The notes under the pieces: generated by a model
Told to the model about the DNA's origin: nothing
Seen by the model: the letters and a program-made list of their open reading frames with translations, nothing else
Database searches by the model: none
Translations under genes and position numbers: made by a program
Part shown: piece after piece, positions 49,255-59,396 of the stretch
Position numbering within the stretch: the stretch's first letter is position 1
Layout of the letters: the number at the start of each line of letters is the position of its first letter
NCBI GenBank assembly: GCA_016861165.1
Contig: BOKV01000003.1
Span: forward strand, 1-64,000
Length of the DNA stretch: 64,000 nucleotides
Reading direction: 5' to 3'
Source of the DNA: Alphaproteobacteria bacterium
GTDB taxonomy: Bacteria; Pseudomonadota; Alphaproteobacteria; Rhizobiales; Rhizobiaceae

Positions 49255-49286
49255 GAATAGATAATAGGCTATTCCTGCGATAGGAA
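49255..49286. promoter_or_regulatory. CbbR-type operator in the cbbR-cbbL intergenic region
   Basis: Overlapping palindromes: GAATAG-N8-CTATTC (49255-49274), CTAT-N7-ATAG (49269-49283; T-N11-A as in LysR sites) and TTCCT-N5-AGGAA (49272-49286). They begin 2 nt upstream of the cbbR start, 70-100 nt upstream of cbbL. Position fits activation of cbbL and repression of cbbR. Confidence 0.7.
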
Positions 49287-49356
49287 CTAACGATTTTTCT
49301 TTGGATTCCGGTTCTGGCCTACTGCCCGCGTCGCCATCCCTGGGGGAGACCGGGAA

Positions 49357-50787
49357 ATGAACAAACCGCTGCGCAAGACCTATGATGCGGGGGTCAAGGA
49401 GTATCGTTCGACCTATTGGGAGCCCGACTACGCGGTCAAGGAGACGGACATCCTCGCCGTCTTCAAGGTGATCCCGCAGGCGGGCGTCCCGCGCGAGGAG
49501 GCCGCCGCGGCGGTGGCCGCCGAAAGCTCGACCGGCACCTGGACCACGGTGTGGACCGACCTGCTGACCGATCTCGACTACTACAAGGGCCGCGCCTACC
49601 GGATCGAGGACGTGCCGGGCTCCGACGAGGCCTTCTACGCCTTCGTCGCCTACCCGATGGACCTGTTCGAGGAGGGCTCGGTCGTCAACGTGTTCACCTC
49701 GCTCGTCGGCAACGTGTTCGGCTTCAAGGCGGTGCGCAGCCTGCGGCTTGAGGATGTGCGTTTCCCCGTCTGGTTCGTGATGTCCTGCTTTGGCCCGCCG
49801 CACGGCATCCAGGTCGAACGCGACAAGCTCGACAAATACGGCCGGCCGCTGCTCGGCTGCACCATCAAGCCCAAGCTGGGGCTCTCGGCCAAGAACTACG
49901 GCCGCGCCGTCTATGAATGCCTGCGCGGCGGGCTCGACTTCACCAAGGACGACGAGAACGTCAATTCCCAGCCCTTCATGCGCTGGCGCGACCGCTTCCT
50001 GTTCTGTCAGGAGGCCATAGACAAGGCCGAGGCCGAGACCGGCGAGCGCAAGGGCCACTACATGAACGTGACCGCGCCGACGATGGAGGAGGTCTACAAG
50101 CGCGCCGAATTCGCCAGGGAACTCAGGACGCCGATCATCATGTCCGATTACCTGACGCTGGGCTGGGCAGCGCACAACTCGCTGTCCAGGTGGTGCCGCG
50201 ACAACGGCATCCTGCTGCACGTCCACCGCGCCATGCACGCGGTCATCGACCGCAATCCCAATCACGGCGTCAACTTCCGCGTCCTGGCCAAGATGCTGCG
50301 CCTGCTCGGCGGCGACCACCTGCATTCGGGCACGGTGGTGGGCAAGCTCGAAGGCGACCGCGCGGCGACGCTGGGCTGGATCGACCTGATGCGCGACCGC
50401 CTTGTCAGGGAAGACCGTGCCCGCGGCATCTTCTTCGACCAGGACTGGGGCAGCATGCCAGGCCTGCTGCCGGTCGCCTCGGGTGGCATTCACGTCTGGC
50501 ACATGCCGGCCCTGGTCGCGATCTTCGGCGACGATTCCGTGCTGCAGTTCGGTGGCGGCACGCTCGGCCATCCGTGGGGCAACGCCGCCGGCGCGGCGGC
50601 CAACCGGGTGGCGCTGGAGGCCTGCGTCCAGGCCCGCAACGAGGGCCGGAACCTGGAGCGGGAAGGCCGCGACATCCTGGTCGAAGCCGCCCGCCACAGC
50701 CCCGAACTGAACATCGCCATGGAGACCTGGAAGGAGATCAGGTTCGAGTTCGACACGGTCGACAAGCTCGACATGCGGCAGCGCTGA
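49357..50787 (+). CDS. cbbL: RuBisCO large subunit, form IA
   Basis: 476 residues. Carboxylates ribulose 1,5-bisphosphate. Catalytic motifs: K171-P-K173 in [18 protein letters not shown], carbamylated K197 with D199/E200 in [41 protein letters not shown] and [58 protein letters not shown]. The last passage and the N-terminus ([15 protein letters not shown]) match proteobacterial green-type form IA rather than red-type IC. Complete. Ribosome site GGGGGAGA. 61 nt upstream of cbbS. Confidence 0.97.
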   Translation: MNKPLRKTYDAGVKEYRSTYWEPDYAVKETDILAVFKVIPQAGVPREEAAAAVAAESSTGTWTTVWTDLLTDLDYYKGRAYRIEDVPGSDEAFYAFVAYPMDLFEEGSVVNVFTSLVGNVFGFKAVRSLRLEDVRFPVWFVMSCFGPPHGIQVERDKLDKYGRPLLGCTIKPKLGLSAKNYGRAVYECLRGGLDFTKDDENVNSQPFMRWRDRFLFCQEAIDKAEAETGERKGHYMNVTAPTMEEVYKRAEFARELRTPIIMSDYLTLGWAAHNSLSRWCRDNGILLHVHRAMHAVIDRNPNHGVNFRVLAKMLRLLGGDHLHSGTVVGKLEGDRAATLGWIDLMRDRLVREDRARGIFFDQDWGSMPGLLPVASGGIHVWHMPALVAIFGDDSVLQFGGGTLGHPWGNAAGAAANRVALEACVQARNEGRNLEREGRDILVEAARHSPELNIAMETWKEIRFEFDTVDKLDMRQR

Positions 50788-50848
50788 ACGCCTTGCCATC
50801 CGCAACCCATTGCGGGGCCCGCCCCCGCCAGCCGAAGGACACCGTGCC

Positions 50849-51202
50849 ATGACCGTCCAGGACTACCCCTCGCGCCTCTCCGATCCGGCCAGCCGCAGGC
50901 TCGGCACCTTTTCCTATCTGCCCGAGATGACGGCGGACCAGGTCCGCCGGCAGGTGCAATGGATCGTCAGGAACGGCTGGAACCCGGCGATCGAGCACAC
51001 CGAGGCGCAATTCGCCCGGTCGACCTACTGGTACATGTGGAAGCTGCCGATGTTCGGTGAGACCGATATTGACGCGATCATGGCGGAGCTGGCGGCCTGC
51101 CACGCCGCCAATCCGGGTCATCATGTGCGGCTGCTGGGCTACGACAATTTCGCGCAGAGCCAGGGCGCCAGCATGGTGGTCTACCGCGCCAGCCCCGTCT
51201 AG
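50849..51202 (+). CDS. cbbS: RuBisCO small subunit, form IA (IAq-like)
   Basis: 117 residues from [17 protein letters not shown] (an upstream frame extension of 13 codons lacks support). The N-terminal [18 protein letters not shown] is the marker of the IAq subtype, which is usually followed by cbbQ. Core [31 protein letters not shown]. Pairs with CbbL in an L8S8 enzyme. No cbbQ/cbbO or carboxysome csoS2 follows; instead a second LysR gene on the opposite strand. Confidence 0.93.
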   Translation: MTVQDYPSRLSDPASRRLGTFSYLPEMTADQVRRQVQWIVRNGWNPAIEHTEAQFARSTYWYMWKLPMFGETDIDAIMAELAACHAANPGHHVRLLGYDNFAQSQGASMVVYRASPV

Positions 51203-51235
51203 CAGCAAACGCATGGCGTCGGCGGGGCGCCGGCC

Positions 51236-52183
51236 TCAGGCCGCCTGGCTGAGGCAGGCGGCCGTCGGCAGATAGGTGCCGTTCAGCCCCTCGATCGCGG
51301 TGGCGATCGCGCTGGTCGCCGGGGCGGGCTCGCTCCAGGCGGGCAGCACCAGGTACCAGTGCCGCATCACCGGCAGGCCGGGTCCGCGCAACAGCGCCAG
51401 CCGGCCCGCCGTCAGTTCGTCGCAGACCGTGTGCAGCGACAGGAAGGCGAGCCCCAGACCGGCCAGAACCGCCTGCTTGATGGTCTCGTTCGATTCCATC
51501 TCGATCAGCCGCACCGGATGCCCTTCGGCCAGCCGGTCGAAGAAGCGCATCATCAGGACCCGCGTGCCCGAACCCTCCTCCCGCGACAGGAAGGTCTCCG
51601 ACAGGAGTCTCAGCGGGTCGAAGCCGTCCTCGCGCGCGAGCGGATGGTCGGGCGGCAGGATCACCCCGTGCGGATGCGGTCCGAGCGGACTGACCTGCAC
51701 CTCGGGCTGGCGCGGCGGACGGCCCATGATCGCCAGATTGACCGCGCCATGGGCAAGTTCGGCGGCCACCCGATCGCGGTTGCCGACCCGCATCACGACG
51801 TCGATCTCCGGCTCCAGATCCAGGAGCCGGCGCACGAGCCGGGGCGCGAAATATTTGGCGGTCGAGACCACGCCCAGCACCACCCGGCCGCGCCGACCCC
51901 GGGCGATGGCCGCCATCGCCGCCGCCGCCTGCGACAAATTGGCCTCGATGCGGTGGGCGGCGCGCAGCAGCTCGGTGCCCTCGACCGTCAGGTCGAAACC
52001 CGACCCATCGGCCGCGCGCGCCAGCAGCGCAACCCCGGCCGCGTCCTCCAAGTTCCTGATCTGGCTGTGAATTGCCGGCGTCGTCTGGTTCAGCGCCGCG
52101 GCCGCCGCCGACAGCGAACGCCGTTCGGCCACCGCGACCAGGCAGCGCAACTGCTTAAGGGTGAGGGCGTTCAGGCGCATCAT
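51236..52183 (-). CDS. Second LysR-type regulator (CbbR-like), divergent from cbbF
   Basis: 315 residues. HTH LTLKQLRCLVAVAERRSLSAAAAALNQTTPAIHSQIRNLEDAAGVALL; effector domain RVVLGVVSTAKYFAPRLVRRLLDLEPEI and VGNRDRVAAELAHGAVNLAIMG strongly resemble CbbR of this window (VSTAKYMLPRLL). Probably regulates cbbFPTA. It shares 93 nt of intergenic DNA with cbbF that holds palindromes. A paralogue of cbbR; a distinct effector is possible. Confidence 0.88.
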   Translation of the reverse strand: MMRLNALTLKQLRCLVAVAERRSLSAAAAALNQTTPAIHSQIRNLEDAAGVALLARAADGSGFDLTVEGTELLRAAHRIEANLSQAAAAMAAIARGRRGRVVLGVVSTAKYFAPRLVRRLLDLEPEIDVVMRVGNRDRVAAELAHGAVNLAIMGRPPRQPEVQVSPLGPHPHGVILPPDHPLAREDGFDPLRLLSETFLSREEGSGTRVLMMRFFDRLAEGHPVRLIEMESNETIKQAVLAGLGLAFLSLHTVCDELTAGRLALLRGPGLPVMRHWYLVLPAWSEPAPATSAIATAIEGLNGTYLPTAACLSQAA

Positions 52184-52230
52184 TTAGATTTTCCTTAATG
52201 CTGATACGGACGAATTAAATTCCATCTAAA
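52183..52230. promoter_or_regulatory. Candidate LysR operator between the second regulator and cbbF
   Basis: TTTAGAT (52183-52189) and ATCTAAA (52224-52230) are a long-spaced inverted repeat; between them lie GAATT-A-AATTC (52212-52222) and TTA-N9-TAA (52215-52229, containing T-N11-A). The left arm starts on the regulator's first base. Confidence 0.5.
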
Positions 52231-52276
52231 ATCGCTGCCGTGCAAGCCTTCCATGCTGGCGTGAGGAGGAAATGCG

Positions 52277-53278
52277 ATGCTGAGCGTGCTCGACAGGCTG
52301 CCTGAGGGGACCGACCCGGCGCTCGCCGACACACTCGATCGCCTGGCCGGCGTCGCCGCCGATTTGGCGCGCCGGATCGCGCGCGGCGGCATCGACGAGG
52401 CGCTCGGGGCGGCGCGCGGCGCCAACAGTTGCGGCGACGAGCAGAAGGCGCTCGACGTGATCGCCGACGAGGCATTCGCGGCGGCGCTGGCGGGGTCGGC
52501 GGTACGCTACCTGGCCTCCGAAGAGCGCGACGCGGTGGTCGAGCTCAATCCCGCCGGCGGCCTGGCGCTGGTCATCGACCCGCTCGACGGTTCGTCCAAT
52601 ATCGATACCAATGTCGCGGTCGGCACCGTCTTCGGCATCCACCGCGCCGCCGGCACCGGCGAGGCCAGCGTGTTGCGGCCCGGCCGGGCGCTGCTGGCGG
52701 CGGGCTATGCGATCTACGGGCCGCAATGCTGCCTGATGGTCACGCTCGGCGCGGGCGTCCTCAAATACGTCCTTGACGCGGCGGCGCGGCGCTTCGTCGG
52801 CGTCGGCTCGGTCGGGCCGATCCCGGCCGAATCAAGCGAATATGCGATCAACGCCTCGAACTACCGGCACTGGCCGGCCCCGATCCGCGCCTATGTCGAC
52901 GACCGCGTCGCCGGGGCCGAAGGGCCGACCGGGCGCGACTTCAACATGCGCTGGATCGCCTCGCTGGTCGCCGAGACGCACCGCATCCTGACCCGTGGCG
53001 GCATCTTCCTCTACCCGGCCGACGCCCGCAGGGGTTACGAGCGCGGGCGGCTGCGCCTCGTCTACGAATGCGCCCCGATCGCCTTCCTGATCGAGCAGGC
53101 GGGCGGGCGGGCAACCGACGGAACCGATCCGATCCTCGATGCGATGCCGCGGGCGCTGCACGAACGCAGTCCGCTCGTCTTCGGCAGCGCCGGCAAGGTG
53201 GCGCGGGTGGCCACCTATTTCGACCTGCCCGCCCACGAATCCGCCCTCTTTGGCAAGCGCGGCCTGTTCCGCTGCTGA
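52277..53278 (+). CDS. cbbF: Fructose-1,6-bisphosphatase, class I
   Basis: 333 residues; GAGGAGGAAATGCG ribosome site. Metal/active-site sequence [48 protein letters not shown], and [42 protein letters not shown]. In the Calvin cycle it (often also) hydrolyses sedoheptulose bisphosphate. First gene of cbbF-P-T-A. Confidence 0.95.
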   Translation: MLSVLDRLPEGTDPALADTLDRLAGVAADLARRIARGGIDEALGAARGANSCGDEQKALDVIADEAFAAALAGSAVRYLASEERDAVVELNPAGGLALVIDPLDGSSNIDTNVAVGTVFGIHRAAGTGEASVLRPGRALLAAGYAIYGPQCCLMVTLGAGVLKYVLDAAARRFVGVGSVGPIPAESSEYAINASNYRHWPAPIRAYVDDRVAGAEGPTGRDFNMRWIASLVAETHRILTRGGIFLYPADARRGYERGRLRLVYECAPIAFLIEQAGGRATDGTDPILDAMPRALHERSPLVFGSAGKVARVATYFDLPAHESALFGKRGLFRC

Positions 53279-53300
53279 GCGGTCGGGAGGAGGACCAGAC

Positions 53301-54179
53301 ATGAGCAAGGCCTATCCCATCATCTCGGTCGTCGGCTCGTCGGGAGCCGGCACCTCGACCGTCAAGAACACCTTCGACCAGATCTTCCGGCGCGAGGGGA
53401 TCACGGCGGTTTCGATCGAGGGCGACGCCTTCCACCGCTACGGCCGCGCCGAAATGCTCGCCGAGCTTGGCCGCCGGCAGGCCGCCGGCGACCTGACCTT
53501 CTCGCATTTCTCGCACGAGGCCAACGAACTGGGCACGCTGGCGGAAGTCTTCCGCGAGTTCGGCGAGACCGGCCGCGGCCGGACACGCCACTACGTCCAC
53601 GATGCCGAGGAGGCCGAGCGCCACGGCGTGCCGCCCGGCGAATTCACCGCCTGGGCGCCGTTTCCGGATGATGCCGACCTCCTCTTCTACGAGGGGCTGC
53701 ACGGAGCCGTCGTTACCGACGAGGTCAATATCGCCGAACACGCCGACCTCAAGATCGGGGTGGTGCCGGTCATCAACCTCGAATGGATCCAGAAGATCCA
53801 CCGCGACCGCGCCGCGCGCGGTTATTCGACGGAGGCCGTCACCGACACCATCCTGCGCCGGATGCATGCCTATGTGCACTGCATCTGCCCGCAATTCGCC
53901 GAAACCGACATCAACTTCCAGCGCGTGCCGGTGGTCGATACCTCCAATCCGTTCATCGCCCGCTGGATTCCCACGCCCGACGAAAGCCTGGTGGTGATCC
54001 GCTTCAAGAACCCGCGCGGGATCGATTTCCCCTATCTGATCTCGATGATCCACGGCTCGTGGATGAGCCGGGCGAACTCGGTGGTCATCCCCGGCAACAA
54101 GCAGGACCTCGCCATGCAACTGATCCTGACCCCGCTGATCGAGCGCCTGGTCACCACCGCGCGCAAGCTGCGCGCCTGA
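53301..54179 (+). CDS. cbbP: Phosphoribulokinase
   Basis: 292 residues, start following GGGAGGAGGACC. P-loop [17 protein letters not shown], substrate sites [12 protein letters not shown] and [40 protein letters not shown]. Typical proteobacterial (type I) PRK length. Forms ribulose 1,5-bisphosphate. 22 nt downstream of cbbF; 10 nt upstream of cbbT. Confidence 0.97.
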   Translation: MSKAYPIISVVGSSGAGTSTVKNTFDQIFRREGITAVSIEGDAFHRYGRAEMLAELGRRQAAGDLTFSHFSHEANELGTLAEVFREFGETGRGRTRHYVHDAEEAERHGVPPGEFTAWAPFPDDADLLFYEGLHGAVVTDEVNIAEHADLKIGVVPVINLEWIQKIHRDRAARGYSTEAVTDTILRRMHAYVHCICPQFAETDINFQRVPVVDTSNPFIARWIPTPDESLVVIRFKNPRGIDFPYLISMIHGSWMSRANSVVIPGNKQDLAMQLILTPLIERLVTTARKLRA

Positions 54180-54189
54180 GGAGGAGCCG

Positions 54190-56160
54190 ATGAACGTCCC
54201 CGTCACTCCCGCCAATGAGAGGACCATGGCCAACGCCATCCGGGCGCTGGCCATGGACGCCGTGCAGGCCGCCAATTCCGGCCATCCCGGCATGCCGATG
54301 GGCATGGCCGATGCCGCCACCGTACTGTTCAACCGCTTCGTCGTGCTCGACCCGCGGGCGCCCGACTGGCCCAATCGCGACCGCATCGTGCTGTCGGCCG
54401 GGCATGGCTCGATGCTGCTCTACGCGATCCACCACCTGCTCGGCTACGACGACATGCCGATCGGCGAGTTGCGTGCCTTTCGCCAGCTCGGCAGCCGCAC
54501 GGCCGGGCATCCCGAATACGGCCACGCCAAGGGGATCGAGATGACGACCGGCCCGCTCGGGCAGGGCATCGCCACCGCCGTCGGCATGGCGCTGTCGGAG
54601 CGGCTCGCCCATGCCCGTTTCCCGGAACTGATCGACCACCGCGTCTGGGTCATCGCCGGCGACGGCTGCCTGATGGAGGGGATCAGCCACGAAGCGATCG
54701 ATCTCGCCGGCCACCTCGGACTCGGCAAGCTGAACGTGCTGTGGGATGACAACCGCATCACCATCGACGGCGACACGCGCTTGGCGACGTCGATGGATCA
54801 GATGGCGCGGTTCGCTGCGGCGGGCTGGCACGTCGTTGCCTGCGACGGCCACGACACCGCCGAGGTGGCCGAGGCCTTGGCCGCGGCCGCCGCCGACCGC
54901 CGCCCGAGCCTGATCGCCTGCCGCACCGTAATCGGCCGTGGCGCGCCCAGCAAGCAGGGCAGCCACGACGTCCATGGCGCGCCGCTCGGTGCCACCGAGG
55001 TGGCGGCGGCGCGCGCCCATCTGGGCTGGGAACATCCGCCCTTCGAGTTGCCCGCGGAGGTCTACGCCGCCTGGGCGCGCGTGGCCGATCGCGGTGCCGC
55101 CGCCCGCCGGGTCTGGCAGGTGCGGCTTGCCGCCCACCGCGACCGCGCCGGTTTCGAGGCGTTGCGCGCCCGCGACTGCGCGCCACTCGCCGCCGCCATG
55201 TCGGCCCACAAGGCCGCCCTGATCGCCGACAGGCCCAGGATCGCCACGCGCAAGGCAAGCGAGATGGCCCTGGCCGTGGTCAATGAGGCATTGCCGTTCA
55301 CCATCGGCGGCTCGGCCGACCTGACGGGCTCGAACCTCACCCGGACGACGGACCATAGACCGGTCACGCGAGAGGATTTCAGCGGCGCCTACATCCACTA
55401 CGGGGTGCGCGAACACGGCATGGCGGCGGCGATGAACGGAATCGCGCTGTCGGGCCTGTTCCGGCCCTATGGCGGCACCTTCCTCGTCTTCGCCGACTAT
55501 TGCCGCCCCGCGATCCGGCTGGCCGCGCTGATGGGCGTGCCCATCGTCCTCGTGATGACCCACGACTCGATCGGCCTCGGCGAGGACGGTCCCACCCATC
55601 AGCCGGTCGAGACGCTGGCCGGCCTGCGGGCGATCCCCAACCTCACCGTGCTGCGCCCCGCCGACGCGGTCGAGACCGCCGAGGCCTGGGAGATCGCCAT
55701 GGCCACCACCGATCGCCCGGTCGTGCTGGCGCTGAGCCGGCAGAACCTGCCCACCCTGCGCGCCGACGCCGGCGAGAACCGGACGGCGCGCGGCGCCTAC
55801 CTGCTGCGCAATGCCTCCGGCCGTCAGGTGACCCTGATCGCCACCGGCTCGGAGGTCGAGATCGCCCTGGCGGCCGCCGAACTGCTGGCGGCCGCGGGGA
55901 TCGGCGCGGCCGTCGTCTCCGCTCCGTCACTGGAGCTGTTCGCCGCCCAGCCGGAGGACTACCGCGCGGCCGTGCTCGGCGCGTCGCCCAGGGTCGGCGT
56001 CGAGGCGGCGATCCGGCAGGGCTGGGAGGCGCTGCTGCGCCCGAACGACGGCTTTGTCGGGATGGCGGGCTTCGGCGCCTCGGCCCCAGCGCCTGCGCTC
56101 TACAACCATTTCGGCATCACCGCCGAGGCGGAGGCCGCCAAGGCCAGATCGCTGATCTGA
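54190..56160 (+). CDS. cbbT: Transketolase
   Basis: 656 residues. ThDP-binding [33 protein letters not shown]-terminal [35 protein letters not shown], pyrimidine domain [17 protein letters not shown] and [15 protein letters not shown], ending [23 protein letters not shown]. Complete; regenerates pentoses in the Calvin cycle. GAGGAGCC site upstream. Another chromosomal transketolase may exist outside the window. Confidence 0.97.
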   Translation: MNVPVTPANERTMANAIRALAMDAVQAANSGHPGMPMGMADAATVLFNRFVVLDPRAPDWPNRDRIVLSAGHGSMLLYAIHHLLGYDDMPIGELRAFRQLGSRTAGHPEYGHAKGIEMTTGPLGQGIATAVGMALSERLAHARFPELIDHRVWVIAGDGCLMEGISHEAIDLAGHLGLGKLNVLWDDNRITIDGDTRLATSMDQMARFAAAGWHVVACDGHDTAEVAEALAAAAADRRPSLIACRTVIGRGAPSKQGSHDVHGAPLGATEVAAARAHLGWEHPPFELPAEVYAAWARVADRGAAARRVWQVRLAAHRDRAGFEALRARDCAPLAAAMSAHKAALIADRPRIATRKASEMALAVVNEALPFTIGGSADLTGSNLTRTTDHRPVTREDFSGAYIHYGVREHGMAAAMNGIALSGLFRPYGGTFLVFADYCRPAIRLAALMGVPIVLVMTHDSIGLGEDGPTHQPVETLAGLRAIPNLTVLRPADAVETAEAWEIAMATTDRPVVLALSRQNLPTLRADAGENRTARGAYLLRNASGRQVTLIATGSEVEIALAAAELLAAAGIGAAVVSAPSLELFAAQPEDYRAAVLGASPRVGVEAAIRQGWEALLRPNDGFVGMAGFGASAPAPALYNHFGITAEAEAAKARSLI

Positions 56161-56233
56161 AGGAACTGCCCTCGCCGGGCGGATCGGCATCGACGACAAG
56201 GCGGCGCCGGAGCGAGACCAACAGGAGTGCCCC

Positions 56234-57283
56234 ATGGCCCTGATCACCCTGCGCCAATTGCTCGATCATGCCGCCGAGCACGGCTATGGCGTGCCGGCGT
56301 TCAACATCAACAACATGGAACAGGGCCTCGCCATCATGGAGGCCGCAAGAGCCACGGATGCGCCGGTCATCATCCAGGCGAGCCGCGGCGCGCGGTCCTA
56401 TGCCAATGACATCATGCTGGCCAAGATGATCGAGGCGCTGGCCGCGATCCATCCCGCCATCCCGCTCTGCATGCACCAGGACCACGGCAACGACGAGGCC
56501 ACCTGCTTAAGCGCCATCCGCCACGGCTTCACCAGCGTGATGATGGACGGCAGCCTTGAGGCCGACGCCAGGACCCCGGCAAGTTACGCCTACAATGTCG
56601 ACATCACCGCCCGCGTGGCACAGATGGCCCATTGGGTCGGCGCGTCGGTTGAAGGGGAGCTCGGTGTGCTGGGCTCGCTCGAAACCGGCGCGGGCGACGC
56701 CGAGGACGGCCACGGCGCGCAGGGCACCCTCGATCATAGCCAGTTGCTGACCGATCCCGACCAGGCGGTCGATTTCGTCGCGCGCACCAGGGTCGACGCC
56801 CTGGCGATCGCCTGCGGAACCAGCCATGGCGCCTACAAGTTCAGCCGCAGGCCCGACGGCGACATATTGGCGATGGGGGTGATCGAGGAAATCCACAAGC
56901 GCCTTCCCGACACCCATCTGGTCATGCACGGCTCATCGAGCGTGCCACAGGAGCTGCAGGACATCATCAACGACAATGGCGGCGACATGCCCCAGACCTT
57001 CGGCGTGCCGGTCGAGGAGATCGTGCGCGGCATCCGCCACGGGGTGCGCAAGGTCAACATCGACACCGATTGCCGCATGGCGATGACCGGCCAGTTCCGC
57101 AGGATCGCGCGCCAGAACCCGCGCGAGTTCGACCCGCGCAAGTTTCTCAAGCCGGCGATGGACGCGATGCGCGATCTGTGCAAGGCCCGGTTCGAGGCCT
57201 TCGGCACTGCCGGCAACGCCTCCAGGATCAGGGTCATCCCGCTCGACGAGATGGCGCGGCGCTATCGCGGCGCGACGCTGTGA
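56234..57283 (+). CDS. cbbA: Fructose-bisphosphate aldolase, class II (CbbA type)
   Basis: 349 residues. Zinc ligands in [44 protein letters not shown] and [28 protein letters not shown] opening; [15 protein letters not shown]. This CbbA-type aldolase also forms sedoheptulose bisphosphate. Start at ATG after ACAGGAGTGCCCC. Last gene of the operon. Confidence 0.97.
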   Translation: MALITLRQLLDHAAEHGYGVPAFNINNMEQGLAIMEAARATDAPVIIQASRGARSYANDIMLAKMIEALAAIHPAIPLCMHQDHGNDEATCLSAIRHGFTSVMMDGSLEADARTPASYAYNVDITARVAQMAHWVGASVEGELGVLGSLETGAGDAEDGHGAQGTLDHSQLLTDPDQAVDFVARTRVDALAIACGTSHGAYKFSRRPDGDILAMGVIEEIHKRLPDTHLVMHGSSSVPQELQDIINDNGGDMPQTFGVPVEEIVRGIRHGVRKVNIDTDCRMAMTGQFRRIARQNPREFDPRKFLKPAMDAMRDLCKARFEAFGTAGNASRIRVIPLDEMARRYRGATL

Positions 57284-57289
57284 AAGCGG

Positions 57290-57514
57290 TCAGCTGGTGC
57301 GCGCCGGCTTGCGCGAGCGCGGCTTGGCCGGCTTCTCGGCCGTTTCGCCGGACAGGGCTTCCTGCTCCCGGCGCGCCTGGCGCAGGCGTTCGGTCTTCTT
57401 CTTGCGCGCCTGCGCTTCGGCGATCACGATTTCGCGGTAGGCCCTGTCGGTGGCGCTGGCCTTGGACTGGCCCTTCGGCGCCTGCGGCTTGAAAATGTCC
57501 GTTGCCTTGACCAT
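57290..57514 (-). CDS. Small basic protein downstream of cspA
   Basis: 74 residues starting MVKATDIFKPQAPKGQSKA, ending KPAKPRSRKPARTS. Highly charged, one predicted helix (AYREIVIAEAQARKKKTERLRQARREQ) and a basic tail; no signal peptide or membrane helix, and no family recognised. ACGGAGGACG ribosome site. It follows cspA on the same strand with a GC-rich hairpin between, so likely shares its transcript in part. Confidence 0.72.
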   Translation of the reverse strand: MVKATDIFKPQAPKGQSKASATDRAYREIVIAEAQARKKKTERLRQARREQEALSGETAEKPAKPRSRKPARTS

Positions 57515-57548
57515 TCGTCCTCCGTTTCGGATCGGTGTCGACAACGAA

Positions 57549-57575
57549 GGAGCCGGACTTTCGCCCGGCCCCTCC
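57549..57575 (-). terminator. Hairpin between cspA and the small basic ORF
   Basis: On the minus strand GGAGGGGCCGG pairs with CCGGCTCC across a GCGAAAGT loop (plus-strand arms 57549-57556 and 57565-57575). No U-tract, so a partial terminator or attenuator is likelier than complete termination. Confidence 0.5.
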
Positions 57576-57603
57576 GCAACAGTGGCAATAGCCGCAGACC
57601 CGC

Positions 57604-57816
57604 TTAGCGGGCCTGCAGGTTCTCCGCCGCGCTGCGGCCGTCGCGCCGGTTGGCGACAACGTCGAAACCGAGCTTCTGTCCCTCGACCAGGCCGCTCATG
57701 CCGGCACGCTCGACGGCGGAAACATGGACGAACACGTCGGCCGAGCCGTCGTCGGGCTGGATGAAACCGAAGCCGCGCGAGGCATTGAAGAACTTGACGG
57801 TACCGGTGGTGGTCAT
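57604..57816 (-). CDS. cspA: Cold-shock domain protein
   Basis: 70 residues from [27 protein letters not shown]1-like GFGFI and RNP2-like VFVHVSAV motifs are intact, so it binds single-stranded nucleic acids as an RNA chaperone. Start after TGAAAGGAATCG; an in-frame ATG five codons earlier is less likely. Preceded by a roughly 145-nt leader with a promoter at 57967-57995, as in cold-shock genes. Confidence 0.95.
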   Translation of the reverse strand: MTTTGTVKFFNASRGFGFIQPDDGSADVFVHVSAVERAGMSGLVEGQKLGFDVVANRRDGRSAAENLQAR

Positions 57817-57966
57817 GACGATTCCTTTCAATCAATCATGGGTCATGGCCCGGGTCCACTCCATGCGGCCCGGTGTCCTCATCGATCTTTTCGAATGGAA
57901 ATCGTCCAGCTGCGCCCCTGGAGGCGCACAACAACAGGTTTCGACAGAAAAACATCGACGCCATGA

Positions 57967-57995
57967 TATTTAGGCGCCGGGCCGCGTTTTTTCAA
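57967..57995 (-). promoter_or_regulatory. Predicted cspA promoter with long leader
   Basis: Minus-strand TTGAAA (57995-57990), 17-nt spacer, TAAATA (57972-57967). Start near 57960 gives a leader of about 145 nt that includes the stem TGCGCC-N6-GGCGCA (57911-57928), possibly temperature-sensing. Confidence 0.6.
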
Positions 57996-58077
57996 GCAAA
58001 GCTTTCACGTGGCCGAGGCGGACAGGCGCAGGACCAAAGCGGCGTGGCGGGCTACTCCATCGCCGCGGGTGCGCCCA

Positions 58078-58320
58078 CTACTGGCAGAACTCATAACGCT
58101 CGCGCACACCGTTCCTGACGACGTAGCGGTATTCGCAGCGCACGCCGCGGCCGGTGGCCAGCGAATTGGGCGCGGCGCCGGCAACGGCCCGGCTGTTGAA
58201 GGACTGCGAGCCGTCGGCCGGAAACCAGTTGCCGAAAAAGCCACCGGACACGGCCGGGCCGGCCAGGCCGACAACAATCACGCCCGCGCCGGCGACCCGC
58301 AACAGCCATCTCGCTCGCAT
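58078..58320 (-). CDS. Small secreted protein, unknown function
   Basis: 80 residues from MRARWLLRVAGAGVIVVGLAGPAVSGG: a signal peptide of about 25. Mature part has FFGNWFPADGSQSFNSRAV and ends GVRCEYRYVVRNGVRERYEFCQ, with two Cys that could form a disulfide. GGGAGG site just upstream. No family recognised. Confidence 0.7.
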   Translation of the reverse strand: MRARWLLRVAGAGVIVVGLAGPAVSGGFFGNWFPADGSQSFNSRAVAGAAPNSLATGRGVRCEYRYVVRNGVRERYEFCQ

Positions 58321-58544
58321 CGCGATGCCTCCCTTCGGCGCCACACGAAACCGGCCCGCGGACTGTACCCGCCGGTGGTCATGCCCTGCCCCGGCGCTAC
58401 TGTCGCCCCGCGGCCGCCGCCGCGCAAGCCTGGATTCACCCGCTGGCCCGACGGAGCACTTCCCGCGCTCGGCCGGGGTGGCACCATTGACTACCGCGCG
58501 TCGATTTGCCACCGGCTTGGCCTTGGGCGCAAAGGGGTCCGGCA

Positions 58545-59291
58545 ATGGCTAAGGGAAGCATGAAGGACCGGCTGATGTCGCGGCTCGGCCTGTGGCGCGG
58601 CAGCGCCGGCCCGTTCAAGGCGGCGGCCGATGATCGCCCGGCCGGCGATGGCGGGCCGATCGAGCAGGCCTTTTTCGGGCATGAGGGGCCGGTCATCCAC
58701 AAGTGGCACCACTACCTGCCGGTCTATGACCGCCACTTCGCGCCGTGGCGCGGCCGACAGGTGCGGCTGCTCGAGATCGGCGTGTTCAAGGGCGGATCGC
58801 TGGCGCTGTGGAGCGGCTATTTCGCCCCCGGCTCGACCATCATCGGCATCGACATCGATCCGGCCTGCGCCAGCCTCGACGTGACACCGGCCCGTGTGAT
58901 GATCGGCTCGCAGGACGACCCGGCCTTCCTGGCGAAGGTGGTGGAGACTTTCGGCGGCGCCATCGACATTGTCATCGACGATGGCAGCCACCAGGCGCGC
59001 CATATGCGCCGCTCCTTCGACCTGCTGTTTCCATTCGTTGCCGATGGCGGCCTCTACGTGGTCGAAGACCTGCACTGCGCCTACTGGAAGCAGTTCGGCG
59101 GCGGCTTTCGCCGGGCGACCTTCATCGCCAAGGCCAAGCAGGTCCTCGACGACATGCACCACTGGTACCACCCGCACGGCCGCGCGCCGGCCCATGCCGG
59201 GGTGGCCGCGATGCATTGCTACGATTCGATCATCGTCTTCGACAAGGGCCGCGAGGAAAGACCGATCAACTCCAAGCGCGGCGGCGCGTGA
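58545..59291 (+). CDS. Class I SAM-dependent methyltransferase-like protein
   Basis: 248 residues from MAKGSMKDRL (AAGGGG upstream; MKDRL at 58560 is an alternative). SAM-binding VRLLEIGVFKGGSLALWSGYF, IIGIDIDPACASL, and DIVIDDGSHQARHMRRSFDLLFPFVADGGLYVVEDLH, the pattern of macrocin-O-methyltransferase and cephalosporin-hydroxylase-like proteins. Substrate unknown; could be sugar or polyketide-related. No nearby partner explains it. Confidence 0.8.
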   Translation: MAKGSMKDRLMSRLGLWRGSAGPFKAAADDRPAGDGGPIEQAFFGHEGPVIHKWHHYLPVYDRHFAPWRGRQVRLLEIGVFKGGSLALWSGYFAPGSTIIGIDIDPACASLDVTPARVMIGSQDDPAFLAKVVETFGGAIDIVIDDGSHQARHMRRSFDLLFPFVADGGLYVVEDLHCAYWKQFGGGFRRATFIAKAKQVLDDMHHWYHPHGRAPAHAGVAAMHCYDSIIVFDKGREERPINSKRGGA

Positions 59292-59396
59292 ATGCGCCCG
59301 CTTTTCGCCATCGTGCCGCCACGCACGGGTTTCAGGATCGGGCTGCCGGTTGATCGCCGCGGCCGGTGCCGCGGCACCGGAGAGGGAGAGACCATC

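Noticed and set aside
50788-51235. Possible carboxysome or RuBisCO-activase genes after cbbS
   Set aside because: Only cbbS and a gap lie here; no CsoS2, CbbQ, CbbO or CbbX motifs in the window.
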